The notes: generated by a model from the letters alone, not told the origin. DNA of 64,000 bases from Monilinia fructicola (GCA_008692225.1 VICG01000007.1:124001-188000), one strand, 5' to 3'. Shown: positions 45,402 to 59,645, counted from the stretch's first letter. Program-made: numbers and translations.

Positions 45402-47382
45402 TTGAGAAGAGCGAAGAGATTGCGATATCTTGGATCGTGATGCATAGATCCTACCACATGGGAATGGGAAGACAAGCTATAAGTATTTTTAGCATATATG
45501 AAGAAAGGTGTCTGCATAGGTTCTAATTAGAAACTTCATTCAAATTCTAGCACATATCTGAAAAACCGTATTAATGTCCATATCTTCAAAACGATAATGA
45601 CCATAACTCCCTTTAAACTCCCTCGACTTTCCCAATATCATTACAATTTCCTCCCATCTCTATTCTCCCTTCCTCCCTTCCTCCTTGTGTCCCACTCCCC
45701 TCTCATCTAGAACTCACAACTAGACTTCAAAATTACTCCACACCTCTCCGGTAAAATCACCCGCGTTCCGGCACTCGTGCATCATGTGTACCACAGCATA
45801 TTACCCCACAATCTTGGCTCTATTCTAACCTCCTCGGTTTCTTGCTATCGTCTGGAGTATCGGGTTGGGCGGCCGTACCGGTGTATGAAACTCTCGCATT
45901 CTCAATCAATGCATATATGACTGAGATGTTGATACCAGGCTGAATTTCTTAACATGGTATTCTTTCATTGGTTTCGCTTCTCGAATCTTGGACGAAGCGA
46001 GGGGGTATGAATAAGTATTATCATGTACTCTATTTACTATATCTCCCCATAATGGAAGACGATCCGAAATGTATCTTTTCCCTTTCAGCTAAATTGCCAA
46101 TGCCGTATACATTTCTTGTTTTATATGATGTTTTACAGCTTTAATCCCATATCACGAAAGTAATCCAAACAAATCAATCGAAAACATTGAATCAATAGCC
46201 AGAGCAAATGAACGGCAGAGGAGAGGTTAGGAAAATTATAAGATTGATACAATTTAATTATAATACGATTTCCTATGTTTGATACTTATCATCTACCAAT
46301 ATGACTTTACAGAGATATCTTCACCTCTTGCATCTACTAACCAGCCTTGACCGATATATCCTCAGCCGAACAACCCCCTTCATCAATCAACCTTGCCGGC
46401 ACCAGTACCGAAACTCCCGATTGCCTGGTCGATCTCCTTAGCTCCCATCATCACAACAAACATAAATCTAAATTAATTTATATCAAAGCATCAAATTAAT
46501 AGTCGTACCATCTCAAAGTCCACAGCTCGTATATGTATAAAGAGAATGACCCTGTCCGGCTAGGAATGTCCCAGTTGTAAATATTTGACGGCACGCATCT
46601 CGGATCGGAATGGAAATATCGTCATTCCCTGGCGGAGGTAGTATACCTGCTATTGCTCATATCTTCAACACGTTGCTTATATTGAAGACACAGCTGGGCA
46701 CTAGATGATAGTGAGGCAGAAGGAAACGGACGGACTATCTGGAGACGGAACCTAAGCTTCAGTTCAACCCCGAGTGCGATTGACCGATGCTTAACTCACG
46801 TGATTGTCACGCGTCATCTATTTGAGTTTTAGTTTGTTTCATGTAGATGACTTCAGATTATTTAGTTTCTCAATCATCAAAAAGCTTTGGATGTGATTGG
46901 TGAATTTCGCTTCAGATATATGATTCGAGGTATCGAAGGATCTGGCTACCAGATTCTTCATACATCTTTAGATTGTTAATATGGGGATCTGGAAAGAATG
47001 TCATCTAAGTTATAGTATGGGAAATTTGTTTATGGGATGGATGGAATGAGCGGGAGTGTATGATGGTTCTGGAAGGGTTGGCTATCAGGTACCAAGTAAC
47101 AGGGAGTTTGGGAGATTAATTGAGACTCGAGAATTCATTTATGTGTTGCTTTCTTTCTGTTCTTCGTTGTTTGCTCAGTCTTTCATCTTGTTTATATACT
47201 CACTCACTCCGGAAGAGGTTATTTTTCAGTCATTCATTCTTTGAGAGAACTTTGAAAGTTCACACTCGGTCACTCACTATATACATTCATTCATACATTC
47301 ATACATACATTCATTCATTTCACACGTTACCTTTCAAGTCTTCTCCCTTCAGTCTTATCAGTATATCAAATCAAATCTCAAG
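45402..47382. other. Intergenic region
   Basis: About 2 kb without supported gene; the last 100 bases contain CATTCATACATT-type repeats (47285-47330), probably in the GH12 leader. Confidence 0.5.
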
Positions 47383-48849
47383 ATGTTCCCCCAACTCCGT
47401 AAAGCTTCAGCTCTAGTAGCACTCACCTCCGCCGCCAGCGTTCTCGCTCGTCCTTCATCTCAACACGAGAGCCACTCAAGCATCCACCAATCTCTGCGGC
47501 GATTATGATAATATCATTTTGAACAATACTCCCTGGATCGTTTACAACATGTTGTACAACGCAAAGTTAATTGAGGGAAGCCAATGTACCTACTATGATA
47601 GCGTCATTACAGGTAGTGATGGAACCAAGGAGGTGAAGTGGAATTCCGAGACCGATATCACCTATGTGGAGAGCACGTAAGTATTTTCTACCATTCATCC
47701 ATCATAAGAGATGAATGTATCCGAAGTCCCACGACATCAAGCTAATCAAGAAACCATAGAAACAACGTCCCCAAAGGATACTCCTTCGTCGGCCTGACCC
47801 AAAATCTCGAGACAAAACTCACAGGTATCGCCTCGATCCCCACTAGCTACACCTGGACCCGCAGCAACACCACCGCCTTCAAAGGAAACGTCTGTTATGA
47901 CTTCATGACCAATGACGTTAAGGGAGATTCCACCTCTACCTCCTCTCAAGAACTCATGCTTTGGCTTCAATATGAAGGTGGACAATTGCCAATTGGATGG
48001 GCAGCTGGAAGCGTAGCTACGATTGACAATTTGTATGGTACGAGCTGGGATTTGTACCAGGGCAAGAACGATGATACAGGAATTACCGTTAGCAGTTTGT
48101 TGCCCAAGACCCAATTTGAGGGAACATTTAAGGGGGATTTGAGAGAGTGGTTGGTGGCACTTGCAGGACAGGGAGTTTTCACCGAAAACACCTATGTAAA
48201 TGTTGGAAACGCTGGGTGAGTTTCTTTCTCTTCTCCCTTCCATACTTTATAATCCTCCCCAAATCTCCAATCCCCCCCTCCCCCCCCAAAAAATCAAGCT
48301 AACCCCCCAAAGAACCGAATTCTTCTACGGAAACGCAATCCTCAACGCAACTCTCGGCCTCCAAATCGACCTCGGTACCCCCTCCACATCCGCCGCCGTA
48401 AAAGTAGCCGTCACCCCTTCCTCATCCGCGAGCTCGACTCCCCTTGCTAGCTCAACCCCAATTTCCCTACCCGTCTCCTTACCCGTTTCCTCATCCACTG
48501 CCGCGGAATCCGCCCCTGCCGTCACCACCCCCGCTTACTCCTACTCACAAACTGCGCTTCCATCATCAACCGAGCTCCCACCATCATCAACCCACATCAA
48601 ATCATCATCAACCCACCACCCCACCACCAAATCCCACCACATCCCCACCCCCTCCGCCCGATCATTCCCGGAAAGACCCTCACCCCCAACCCTGCCCCAA
48701 GCAGCGTCGCTCCAACCACAACCACAGCCACAGCCGCAACTACATCTACCAGCGCCGTGACCAGCGAACCTACTTCTAGCTATGGAGATGACGGAGAGGG
48801 CGAGGACGAGGGAGAGGGAGAGGGAGAAGACGACGAATGCGCCATCTAA
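47383..48849 (+). CDS. GH12 endoglucanase/xyloglucanase with Ser/Thr linker and acidic tail, frame broken
   Basis: Exons are about 47383-47676, 47760-48215 and 48313-48849. A signal peptide (MFPQLRKASALVALTSAASVLA) precedes the GH12 fold: NLCGDYDN, IEGSQCTYYD, VCYDFMTND, then SQELMLWLQYEGG, whose Glu is the expected nucleophile, and GTEFFYGNAILN, formed over intron 2, whose Glu is the expected acid/base. A Ser/Thr/Pro-rich extension follows and ends in an acidic tail (GEGEDEGEGEGEDDECAI). Frame changes occur just after the signal peptide (47440-47470) and in the C-rich linker (about 48640-48665). GH12 enzymes are secreted and cut beta-1,4-glucan or xyloglucan; B. cinerea has a known GH12 xyloglucanase, but I cannot say whether this is it. 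Confidence 0.85.
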
Positions 48850-50122
48850 ATATTGCGTGATTTCCCGCTTGATGGATGATCAGTAGCATGCATTAGTGGG
48901 TTTGTGTTTATCTTCTCATCAGGAAGGAGTGAGGGTTGTGAATGAGGATTTGGGGGTTAAGAAGAAGAAGAAAGCGACGACGAAGACGAAGGAAAGTGAT
49001 TTAATTTCTTGTATATATTGTTTAAATACATATATCACATCTCCATATATTTATATGCACCTGTCCATCTATCCATCTATCCATCTATCCACCCATCCAT
49101 ATCAAACATGGCTTAGATTGCGTTTTGACCTTTAATTGCACTAGCAATAGCAATAGCAAGTAACACGTAGAACTGCCAATACAACCTTACATAATTCCCC
49201 CTCGAGTATATCCTCCGATGTGAAAACGATACATCATCATCTCCTCTCCCCTCTTGCCGTCTCCTGCCCCCCCCTCCTCTCCCCAAACCAGATGACCCCG
49301 GCGAAATAAAAACAAAAAGACCCAGCTACTTATGCAATCACTTCCTTTCCCCCCCTTTCCACACTTTCCACACTTGCAAACAAGCAATAGACCAACCAAC
49401 CTATCTAATTTTCCCATCCCCCTCCCGTCCTCCCAACACCAAACCTCAAATCACAAACCTTGCTCTACCTTCATCTCTACACTCCATCCATCCACCTACC
49501 CAATCCCATGATCATTCTGCTTCTTGGATTCAGACATATATACATATATACATACACGCAATCCATAATTTCATAATCCATAATACAAAGATTCATTGGA
49601 AAGCTACATATTCACTACATATTCACTACAACTACCTTTACATCTACTTTTACATCTACATTTATGATCATAACCACAACCCAGCAGATAGAAAATAAAA
49701 ATACACACACTCCTGGCCATTTATCACTACCTAGCATCTCGAGGGCTATCCATTAACCCCCAGGTCATTTCCTTAAAACCTACTAAATTCTTCGCTATAA
49801 GCTCACTACCTGCCTTGATCAACGTGCCAAAGGAAACTAGGTAGGAAAAATAGATTCAGCTTCTTCGTAAAATGTACACACATAAATGCCATTATTTAAC
49901 AGATACCCACCCGCTAAAAGAATCCCATAACATGTAATACCAACACCGGCCAATTGGCATTTAATTTCCTTTCCCTTCCTTTCCCTCCCTTTCCGTTCCC
50001 TTACTTTCACGTCCTTTCCTTTCCTACTTTCCTTTCCACTCCAAGCCGTTAAAACACCGAAATACCTTCCCATGACAAAATTCAATGAAATCAAACTTCT
50101 TCATCAATTAGCAACATCAAAA
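48850..50122. other. Convergent intergenic region with short tandem repeats
   Basis: About 1.27 kb between GH12 and CAC2, which converge. Contains an ATCC/CTATCCAT microsatellite at 49059-49100, long C/T-rich stretches on the plus strand (49240-49450), and CCTTTCC repeats at 49965-50035. No gene. Confidence 0.6.
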
Positions 50123-52561
50123 TCATGGCTTCTCAACCGATGGGTTGGTTGATAAAGAAATTTGAGTAGGTGCAATTCTTCTTTTCTTCTTTTCATGTCT
50201 AGCACCAGTATCTTCCTTTTCACTCTCACTCGCATCTCCAGGACGCTTAATTCCCGTTACTGAGCTAGTAGTACTTCGAGGAGTTTGTGGAGGCGTGGTC
50301 ATTGGTACTCCTGATGCGATGTTTGCAGCTGCAATGCCTGGAACACTACTGGCCATCGGGGTTGGGTTGCTGATAATTGTTCCCAGAGCTGGGGTGTGAT
50401 AGGATGATGATTGTGTTGCAACCGAAGAGGTAGAATTTGATCGCGTGGGTGAAGAAGGTCGGAAATTGGCAATGGGAGCAGGAGGAGGTGATGGTGCAAC
50501 CATAGGATTGGAAGATGTCCGATGGTGATTTGAGATTGGGAATGGTGATGGAGGTGCAATACCTGCTGTCGGTGTAGCCATTGGGGTATTTTGTGTCGAC
50601 GAAACCGCCGAACCACTTACGAATGAACGCTTTGCAGTTGGTATTTCTTCATCATACACTTGACCTAGTTCACCAGGTGCAAAAGTTTAATGTTGAACAG
50701 AAACCATCCGAAGAGGTCATCAATAATGTTGTTCCATCAGTTGACCTAAATTAATCAGTAAGAATTCAAGTTTACCGGTTAGAGTCAACGTACCAAGACA
50801 AATCCGTGAACGTTGCACAATGTAAATTGCTCACGATGCAAAGCGGAGTTTGTTGTTGTGTATCATACAATAAAACCGAATCCTCAGTAGCAACCGCATA
50901 AACCATACGATAAGGTAAAGTAAATGCCATTGTCGGACCTTGAGAGTTTGCATTCGTTTCAAGCTCTAATGATTTGGGTTTTGACGAAGAGCTAGGTCTT
51001 GATGAGTCACTACTTTGTGATACAATTGGAGGTGGTTCCATTGATGCATGCAATGGTGATTTAGGAATCATGGCTGGTTCTGGCAACGCTGTCATTGTGT
51101 CGTCGGACGATGTATCAATAGTGATATATTTAGTAATTGGTGGAGGAGCTTTTCGTATGGTGTAGTAAATTGGAGAACACTTGACTGCAACAGATGGCTT
51201 TTTGTGTCCCGGTAAATGTGCGACCGGAGGCTTGTTAATTCCACCTCTTGTGTAGATATAAACCGTGTTAATGACTTCATACATCGTCTTTGCACCCTCT
51301 TCTGACCCCCTTTGTTGTGTTTGATATTGACCAGCTGGTGTAAACAGAAGGCTTCCATCGGGTGTGAATGCCAATCTACGGAAGAATGATTTGAGAGTTT
51401 CGTTGGCATAGATATTAGCATTCTTGACTCCAAGTCCAATCATTGAATATGGCTTTGGTGATGCTTCCATAGGCATTACGGCTGGTAATGGCATGGAAGG
51501 TGCGGGAGACGCTGATCTTCGCATGGACATTGCTGGAGAGGATGGACCAAAAGAAGATCTCCTACTGTGACTGATAACACTAGGAGGGTTCATTGGTAAA
51601 GCCATAGAAGTTGGTGTACCCGGGCATGATGGACCTGGCGAGCCTACTGTATTTGGAGTTTCTGGTGGAAATTGTGATCTAAATCCAAGCTCAGGTGGTG
51701 CTGGACTATTGGAAGAGATCCTCCTTCCCGGTAAATCCATCTTTAAATTATGTCCAATCTTTTTTGGTTCCTCTCGATTGTCAAGACTGAATTGTCCATC
51801 TTTTGTTCTCAAGGTATAAATGTGAACGGATCGATCGGAGGATTGCGTCGCAATGTATTCGTTCAATGGATCCCATGCAACACCTTGAACATAATGTTGA
51901 TGCTCAGCGATTTGTCTAATGAGTTGACCTATCCGTAATTGATTAGCTTCTGGTATGAGAGAAACCACAATCTTCATCACATACCAGTTTGGGCATTGTA
52001 TATTCTCGCAACATTATCCATACTCCCAATGATGAAGTAAATTGAATCTGGAGACCATGCCAAATCGTAGATTTCGGCTCCTGATGATCTACACATATGT
52101 TTCGTCCGCCATGTCTCTTTTTCTTCGAATCCATCTCCTCCGAATGCTGGTGTAACATTTGAAGCATCGCTAGGTACCCAAAGCAATACATTTCCGTCGT
52201 CTCCAGCAGATGCCAGTAATTCTCCTACAATCTTGATCAGCCTCATTCCATTTTGATACGTATGGATAATGCCCTTGTACCTTTCGGAGCCCATCTTACT
52301 ACATTGACTGCTTGCGTATGTTTTTGTAGAGTAGCTAGATACTCAATCTTGCGGTCCTCGCCATCGGAATCTATCTTCCATAGCTATACAAGAATTAGTG
52401 CTTGTGTTTCAAATCTCAATTCCGAACGGATTGAGCATACCCTAACATTTGAATCCCCTCCCGCAGTAGCTAATCTCCCTTTTCCCGCCTTCTCCCAATC
52501 ACAACTATATATGGGAAGGTTCGAATCGTGCCAGTTTGATGATTAAGGGTGTAGCCTTCAT
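50123..52561 (-). CDS. CAC2: Chromatin assembly factor 1 subunit B (CAC2/p60 homologue), two apparent frameshifts
   Basis: Five exons: 52561-52441, 52383-52281, 52224-51985, 51928-50794, 50745-50123, introns 48-57 nt, about 739 residues. WD40 repeats include GRLATAGGDSNVR then LWKIDSDG, ELLASAGDDGNVLLW, EIYDLAWSPDS, HYVQGVAWDPLNEYIATQSSDRSVHIY, RRLAFTPDGSLLFTPAGQ and MVYAVATEDSVLLYDTQ, the arrangement of the CAF-1 middle subunit that loads H3-H4 behind the replication fork in the nucleus. The C-terminal tail is Ser/Pro-rich with a basic KKKRR segment. The frame shifts at TTT 52535-52537 (near the start) and AAAA 50681-50684; with one base fewer at each, the coding length becomes a multiple of three. 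As this is a conserved housekeeping gene, true decay is unlikely. Confidence 0.9.
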
Positions 52562-53907
52562 TGTGCCAGTATCTCTCTCGAGGTCGAAACTAAGGTCCTT
52601 GAATGGGTATAGGTCGAGGGCTGACCGATGTCTTTTCACGAATCAATTTGTAACCCCTTTATCCAGATAATGTCTTGAGATGTTGAGGAAGATGATTGTA
52701 GAATGATGGTCTGATTGATGAGGTTGAAAGTCTTTCAAATGGGTTGTTAAGGTCGAATTTCTGGTACTAGGATTATATTTTTGGATTTCAATACGATGGA
52801 AACTCTAATCATCCTCTGTGGTGACGATGATAAGAAAGACGATAGGAAAAGGAAAAGGAATAGGGACAGAATTGTTCCGAGGGTATTGCTGGAGGAGTTT
52901 TTGTTGTTGATGTTGTTGTCGTTGTTGTTGCTGATAGAATGAATCGGCAATAAATGAAGTTAAATTCCTTTCAAGATTAATTATTCAATTGATATTCAGA
53001 GAGAATGATAATATCCAAGTAGGTTGGCGGTAGTTAATTAGGTAATAGAAGGAAGAGTCCACGGGTAGTTGATGTCTCATAAGGTTGTACCTGATGTACT
53101 TTAGGATGTGGTAGAGTACACGTTCTTATTTTACGCGTTTAATACATTTTACGCGTTTATTAATTATTAAAATCGATAAAAGTTTGATTAATATTATTTG
53201 AGAGAGAATATAAATCCATTTTTTACTTCTAAGGTCTAGGCTATTGAAGAAAGATATAAAATATTATTATATATTTATATATATTTTCTCTTACTTAGCG
53301 TCGTTTTTTAAATTATTACCGGGCTGAAAATTAATTAAAAACGAAATTTATATTAATTCTTTAAAATCTTATAATCAATCAACGAATCTATTAGGATTTT
53401 AATTAAAACTTTAAAAATATTAAGAACTTAAAAGATTAATATTTTATTTATTTAAATATTTTATAATTAAAATTCAATAATATATAAAAGAGTTTAAAAA
53501 ATATACTAATTTAGACTAATTATAATTTAACTTTTAATTAATCGAGTTTAATTATAATTATAAGAATATAAAAAGTTTTACAAAATATATTTAACTTAAT
53601 ATTATATACTAGCTTTAATTTAATTTTATTTATTAATATTAAATATATAAAAGCTTTTAAAAATATAGAAAATAAAGTATTATAAATTTTGATTTTAATA
53701 TAATACTGATTTAAAAGCGTTTGATATTAATTTAAAAAATTTAAATATTAAAATTATTAGTATATATACTATCTTTATAAAAATTATATTATATATACTA
53801 TTTTAGATTAGGATTATATATATAGAATTATAAATTAATAACTCGATTTATAAAAGTTATTTAAATAGTTAAATATTCTTTAATATGAAATTTATTATAA
53901 ATTAATA
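52562..53907. other. CAC2 upstream region grading into AT-rich DNA
   Basis: Normal composition with a GTTGTTGTT-type repeat (about 52898-52930) to about 53100, then a sharp change to DNA of very high AT with stops in every frame, typical of RIP-mutated relics. Confidence 0.6.
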
Positions 53908-54064
53908 CTAGCACTCGCGGAAAATAAATTTTCAGACTATGGATTCTTCGAATTTTATTACTCAATGGGGGCTAGCCCCCTAAACCCCTAATTCCTCACT
54001 TCGTTCGAGGCTAATAAAATTCTACGAATCCATAATCTAAAAATTTATTTTCCGCGAGTGCTAG
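53908..54064. repeat. 157-bp imperfect palindrome, copy 1
   Basis: Starts CTAGCACTCGCGGAAAATAA and ends with its complement TTATTTTCCGCGAGTGCTAG; the arms stay complementary for about 60 bases and the middle holds GGGGGCTAGCCCCC. The reverse complement of this unit is found at 59027-59182. It should fold into a long hairpin. Confidence 0.92.
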
Positions 54065-54170
<106 letters not shown>

Positions 54171-54539
54171 TTAAGAAAGAAATCATTTTTAAAATCCTTT
54201 ACTATTAGATATTTATTTTTTTACTTCTTTAATTTTAATATAAATACTCTTATATTATAAATATATATCCTAATAAATTATATTCTATATTAAATATATT
54301 AATAATATTATATTATATTTTTATATCTTTTTTATCTTTTTTAATATATTTTTTAATATTATTTTTTTAATATACTTTTTTATACTTTTCTTTTTATTTT
54401 ATTTATTTAATTATCTAATCTTTTTCTATATAATTTAAAAGTTAGATTTTATAGAAAAGCTTTATAATTTCTATATATTTCTTAATATATTCTTAATTAT
54501 ATATAAATTATATTTAGCTTTTTTTATAATTATAATAAT

Positions 54540-54886
54540 ATATCTTTATTATAATAATATTATTTATTTTTATTTATTTATTATTTATTATTTTTATTTA
54601 TTATTTATTATTTATTATTTATTATTTATTATTTATTATTTATTATTTATTATTTATTATTATTTATTATTTTATTATTTTTATTATTTATTATTTATTA
54701 TTTATTATTTATTTATTATTATATTATTATTATTTATTATTTATTATTTATTATTTATTATTTATTATTTATTATTTATTTATTTTATTATTTTATTATT
54801 TATTATTATTTATTATTATTTATTATTTATTATTTATTATTTATTATTTATTATTTATTATTTATTATTTATTATTTATTATTAAA
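54540..54886. repeat. (TTAT)/(TTATTTA)n low-complexity array
   Basis: About 345 bases of TTATTTATTA-type repeats between the AT-rich body and the GGCCTATATAAAATAGG block of copy 1. A shorter related array is at 57962-58045 in copy 2. Confidence 0.88.
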
Positions 54887-55146
54887 ATAAATAGGCCTAT
54901 ATAAAATAGGCGGAATGGAATAGCCGAAATGAAATAGGCCGAAACGAAAAATTCAATATTTAAAAATTAAGGTTTTTTGCTTACTAATTTTTGACTAATT
55001 AAAGTTTTCGTAGAATACTTATAATCAATTACAAAAAACTTTAAAGATTTAAGGTTTATATCTTTATATTTTAAAACCTTTTATAGTATAGGTATAATAA
55101 TTATATATAATATAATATATTAATAAACTAAGATTCTTTAAATTTA

Positions 55147-57204
55147 TAATAATTATATAATTAGATTTCTTTAATAAAAGTTATATATATTATTATTGTA
55201 TTATAGGGAATATAATATTTGTTTAACAATATTAGTTTAGTTTTTCTTAAAATATATTTAAGCTTTAATTAAATTTTCTTTAAAAAATTTTTATTTATTT
55301 ATTATATAGAAATTTTATATAATGTAGAAATCATATACTATATAGAAATTATAGACTATATAAAATTATTATTACTATATAAAAAAATTTGTATTAATAT
55401 AAAAAATTTGTATTATATAAAAAAATTGTATATTATATATAAAAAAATTTATAATTTTTATAATATTATATATACTCTATATATATGCTTTATATATATA
55501 TCGTATACAAATGTATATTATATATATACAGATTACATTATATAAATACTATATACAAATCATATACTACAATGTACATTGTGTATACATTATATTATGG
55601 TTTTCGTATAGCTTCACTAAGGATAATTGTAATATCCTTCCTGTCTTGTTTCTTGTTTACTCGTGATTATCATCTATTACCATCTATTATTTATATTACT
55701 TAATATACCTACCTACCTACCTGTCTACCTGTCTACCTGTCTACCTACTTATATAAGTTCTACACAACATCCCATACACATCCAAATACACCAAACAAAC
55801 AATATCCATCCATCCATCCACAAATCCTTCGAATTCAACCCAGCATCTCCTCCCTCCCACTCTCCAAACCCCCTCCCCAAAAACCCCAAAATCACTGCTC
55901 CATCTGTAATGCACGCTTTACTGTAGCATGTACATGTATGTATGTATGTACTGTACAGTACAGCAACAATCAATCAATCGATCGATCATAATCCCATCAA
56001 GATCTACTACTACTGCATAGAGTCATCCCACGGTGTCCCGTCCTCCGTATACAGAGTACTGCCTATAGTATAGGAGGAGTGCCACTGCTAGCTAGCTGGT
56101 AGCTATCGATGCAGGGACATGCATGGCGGGATGGTTATCACACCGCTCTCGGTCAGCTGGAAGAGGAAGGCCGTTTGGGGGGGAGGGGGGAGTTTCGTAT
56201 TATTGTTGATGGTGCGAGTGCTTTGATGAATTGATTGATTGATGATTATTGGGGGAGATGTGGGTTGGTTTGGTTTGGTTTGGTTTGGGTCAAAAGGGTT
56301 GGCGGTATATTGTATTGTATTGTATTGTATTGTGCAGTATTTTACTCTGTATATATAATATTGATATATTTTTGGTTTTTGGTTTTTGGGTTTTGATGAT
56401 ACGGAGTACATGGGGAGATCCATATCTACTTACATTATTACTCATCCATGGATTCCCCAGGGCTATCCATTTAAGATACATACAGTCTTAGCATCTTTAC
56501 CTAGCAGCAACCACAGCACACAGTAGTGTATTTAAGCTTTAATTATTAATCAATACCCAGGATGGAGGAGGGAAGGGGAAACTCGAGTCTAGATTGATGT
56601 TGTGTGGAATTTCATTGGTTCTACGGTTCTACTTGAATGACTTGTAAGCTTAGCTTAGCTTGCCTTGCCTTACATATCCATGGATACCTACCTAGTATAT
56701 GGAAAGGTATATGGACACATGGGAAAAACGAGGCATCTAGATTGAACGACGATATGGCATTTGTAGGCGATGATGATTGGGGAGATATGTGTAGATGATG
56801 GATGGATGGATGGATGAATAAACGAGGTTTGAAGTGAGGTAGAAGAGGGAATGTTGATTAGAGTCTATGTAATCTTATAAATTCGAGAGATAATAAGACT
56901 GTATCGATTCTTTAAGAAGAATATATTAGATAAAAAAGTAGATATAGCCCTGGAGGTAAATAGATAGATAATCGTTATATATTATTAACTATAATTAACT
57001 ATACGTTCACTTATATACACACCCCCCTAGCATTGTATACTCCTACTCGGCAAAGAATCACATCTTATCTCATTCCCCTTTCGTCATCTTCATCGTGGTT
57101 ATCATATGAATCTATTATATCCATTATATTCATCATATCTATCATCCTACCTACGATCAACAATGGATATCTACCATTCTCCGAAATACCTACACTAACA
57201 TTAA
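55147..57204. other. Gene-free island between two element copies
   Basis: AT-rich to about 55600, then near-normal composition with several short repeats: CTACCTACCTGT (55708-55750), CATCCATC (55808-55820), GGTTTGGTTT (56262-56290), TTGTATTGTA (56305-56335) and GATGGATGGATG (56797-56815). No open frame with a recognisable domain. Confidence 0.55.
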
Positions 57205-57794
57205 AGTCGCCTACCCTACTTCTCGCCACCCCCCCCCATTTGGCCAGCATTTTCACACCAAAAACGGCCATTTTAACGTATTTATAACTCTACGAAAAAT
57301 AAAATATATATATTTTTAAATTTTAACTGAAGCTTCTATATATAATTATTAATAGATTCTGAAAATTGTAAATTTTTGCGATTTTTTTATAAAAAGTTAT
57401 AAAAGATTATAGAAATTTAAAATTCTAATTTTCGATTTGTATGTAAATCCTATACAAAATCAAAATCTTTAAAAAAAGTTATATATTTATTTAATAAAAA
57501 TAGCTAAAAATTAATCTAAAAAATTTTCAAGAATCTTAAAGCTAATTTAAATTGAATATATCATTTTAATAATATACTATTATTTATGGATTCGAAGAAT
57601 CTTAGTTCATCAATTTGTTATGTCATGTGATTATTATACCTGTACTATAGGAGGTTCAAAATGCAAAAACATGAACCTTAAATCTCAAAAGCTATCTTGT
57701 GATTGGTCATAAGTATTCCGCGAAAATTTTAATTGGTCGAACATTAGTAAGCAAAAAACCTTAATTTTTTAATGCCGACTTTCCGTTCTGCTTC

Positions 57795-57960
57795 GGAGCT
57801 AAATTATTCTGGCCATTTCGAAAAGGAGCTAAATTATTCCGGCCATTTCGAAAGGTAGTCGAGCATTTCGGCCATTGCGAAAGATAGTCGACTATTTTGG
57901 CCTATTCCATTTCGGCCCATTTCATTTCGGCCATTCCATTCCAGCTATTTTATATAGGCC
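57795..57960. repeat. Tandem GGCCATTTCGAAA-containing units
   Basis: Two clear units of about 30 bases (GGAGCTAAATTATTC then TGGCC or CGGCC then ATTTCGAAA) are followed by shorter degenerate ones based on GGCCATT and CGAAAGRTAGTCGA. Copy 1 has only a short version of this block. Confidence 0.75.
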
Positions 57961-58455
57961 TTATTTATAATAAATAATAAATAATAAATAATAATATCAT
58001 AAATAATAAATAATAAATCATAAATAATAAATAATAAATAATAAAGATATATTATAATAATTATAAAAAAAGCTAAGTATTAATTTATATATAATTAAGA
58101 ATATAATTAAGAAATATATAAAAAACTTATTAAAGCTTTTCTATAAAATCTTAAATTTAGAATTAAATAGAAAAAAAGTAAAAAATTAAATAAATAAAAT
58201 AGAAAGAATAATATAAAAAATATATTTAAAAGAATAGTATTAAAAATATATATTTAAAAAATAAAAAGAGGTATAAAAATAAAAAGAGGTATAAAAATAT
58301 AAAAGAGGTATAATAATATATTAATATATTAATATATTTAATATAGAATATAATTAAATAATATATATATTTATAATATAAAAGTATTAATATTAGAATT
58401 AAGAAAGTAGAAAATAAATATATAATAGTAAAGGATTTTAAAAATAATTTCTTTC

Positions 58456-59026
<571 letters not shown>

Positions 59027-59182
59027 CTAGCACTCGCGGAAAATAAATTTTTTAGATTATAGATTCGTAGAATTTTATTAGCCTCGAACGAAGTGAGGAT
59101 TGGGGGTTTGGGGGCTAGCCCCCATTAAGTAATAAAATTCGAAGAATCCATAGTCTGAAAATTTATTTTCCGCGAGTGCTAG
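59027..59182. repeat. 156-bp imperfect palindrome, copy 2
   Basis: Reverse complement of the unit at 53908-54064, with CTAG at both ends, arms of about 60 bases, and GGGGGCTAGCCCCC near the middle. Confidence 0.92.
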
Positions 59183-59645
59183 TAATAAATGTTTAATATA
59201 AATTCTTAGATTTTAACGATAAAATTTTAGGTAAAAAATTTCTAATTTCAATTTAATCAATAGTTTCAAATTATTATATATATTTTAAATAGTTTATTTA
59301 TTTAATATTGATTAATAGATTCTATAAAAAATTTATAGATTATTTTTAATTATTTTGTTTAGAAATTATAAATATTTATTTCAAAGTTTCAATTTTGTAT
59401 GTGATTTCCATACAAATCCAAAACCGAAAATTCTAATTTTCTATAATCTTTTATTACTTTTTATAAAAAATCGCAAAAATTTACAATTTTCAGAATCTAT
59501 TAATAATTATATATAGAAGCTTCAGTTAAAATTTAAAATATATATATTTATTTTTCGTAGAGTTATAAATACGTTAAAATGGCCGTTTTTGGTGTGAAAT
59601 GCTGTGGCCAAATGGGGGGGGTGGCGAGAAGTAGGGTAGGCGACT

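Noticed and set aside
47746..48243. 165-residue minus-strand frame
   Set aside because: Antisense shadow of the GH12 exon, which has clear catalytic motifs.
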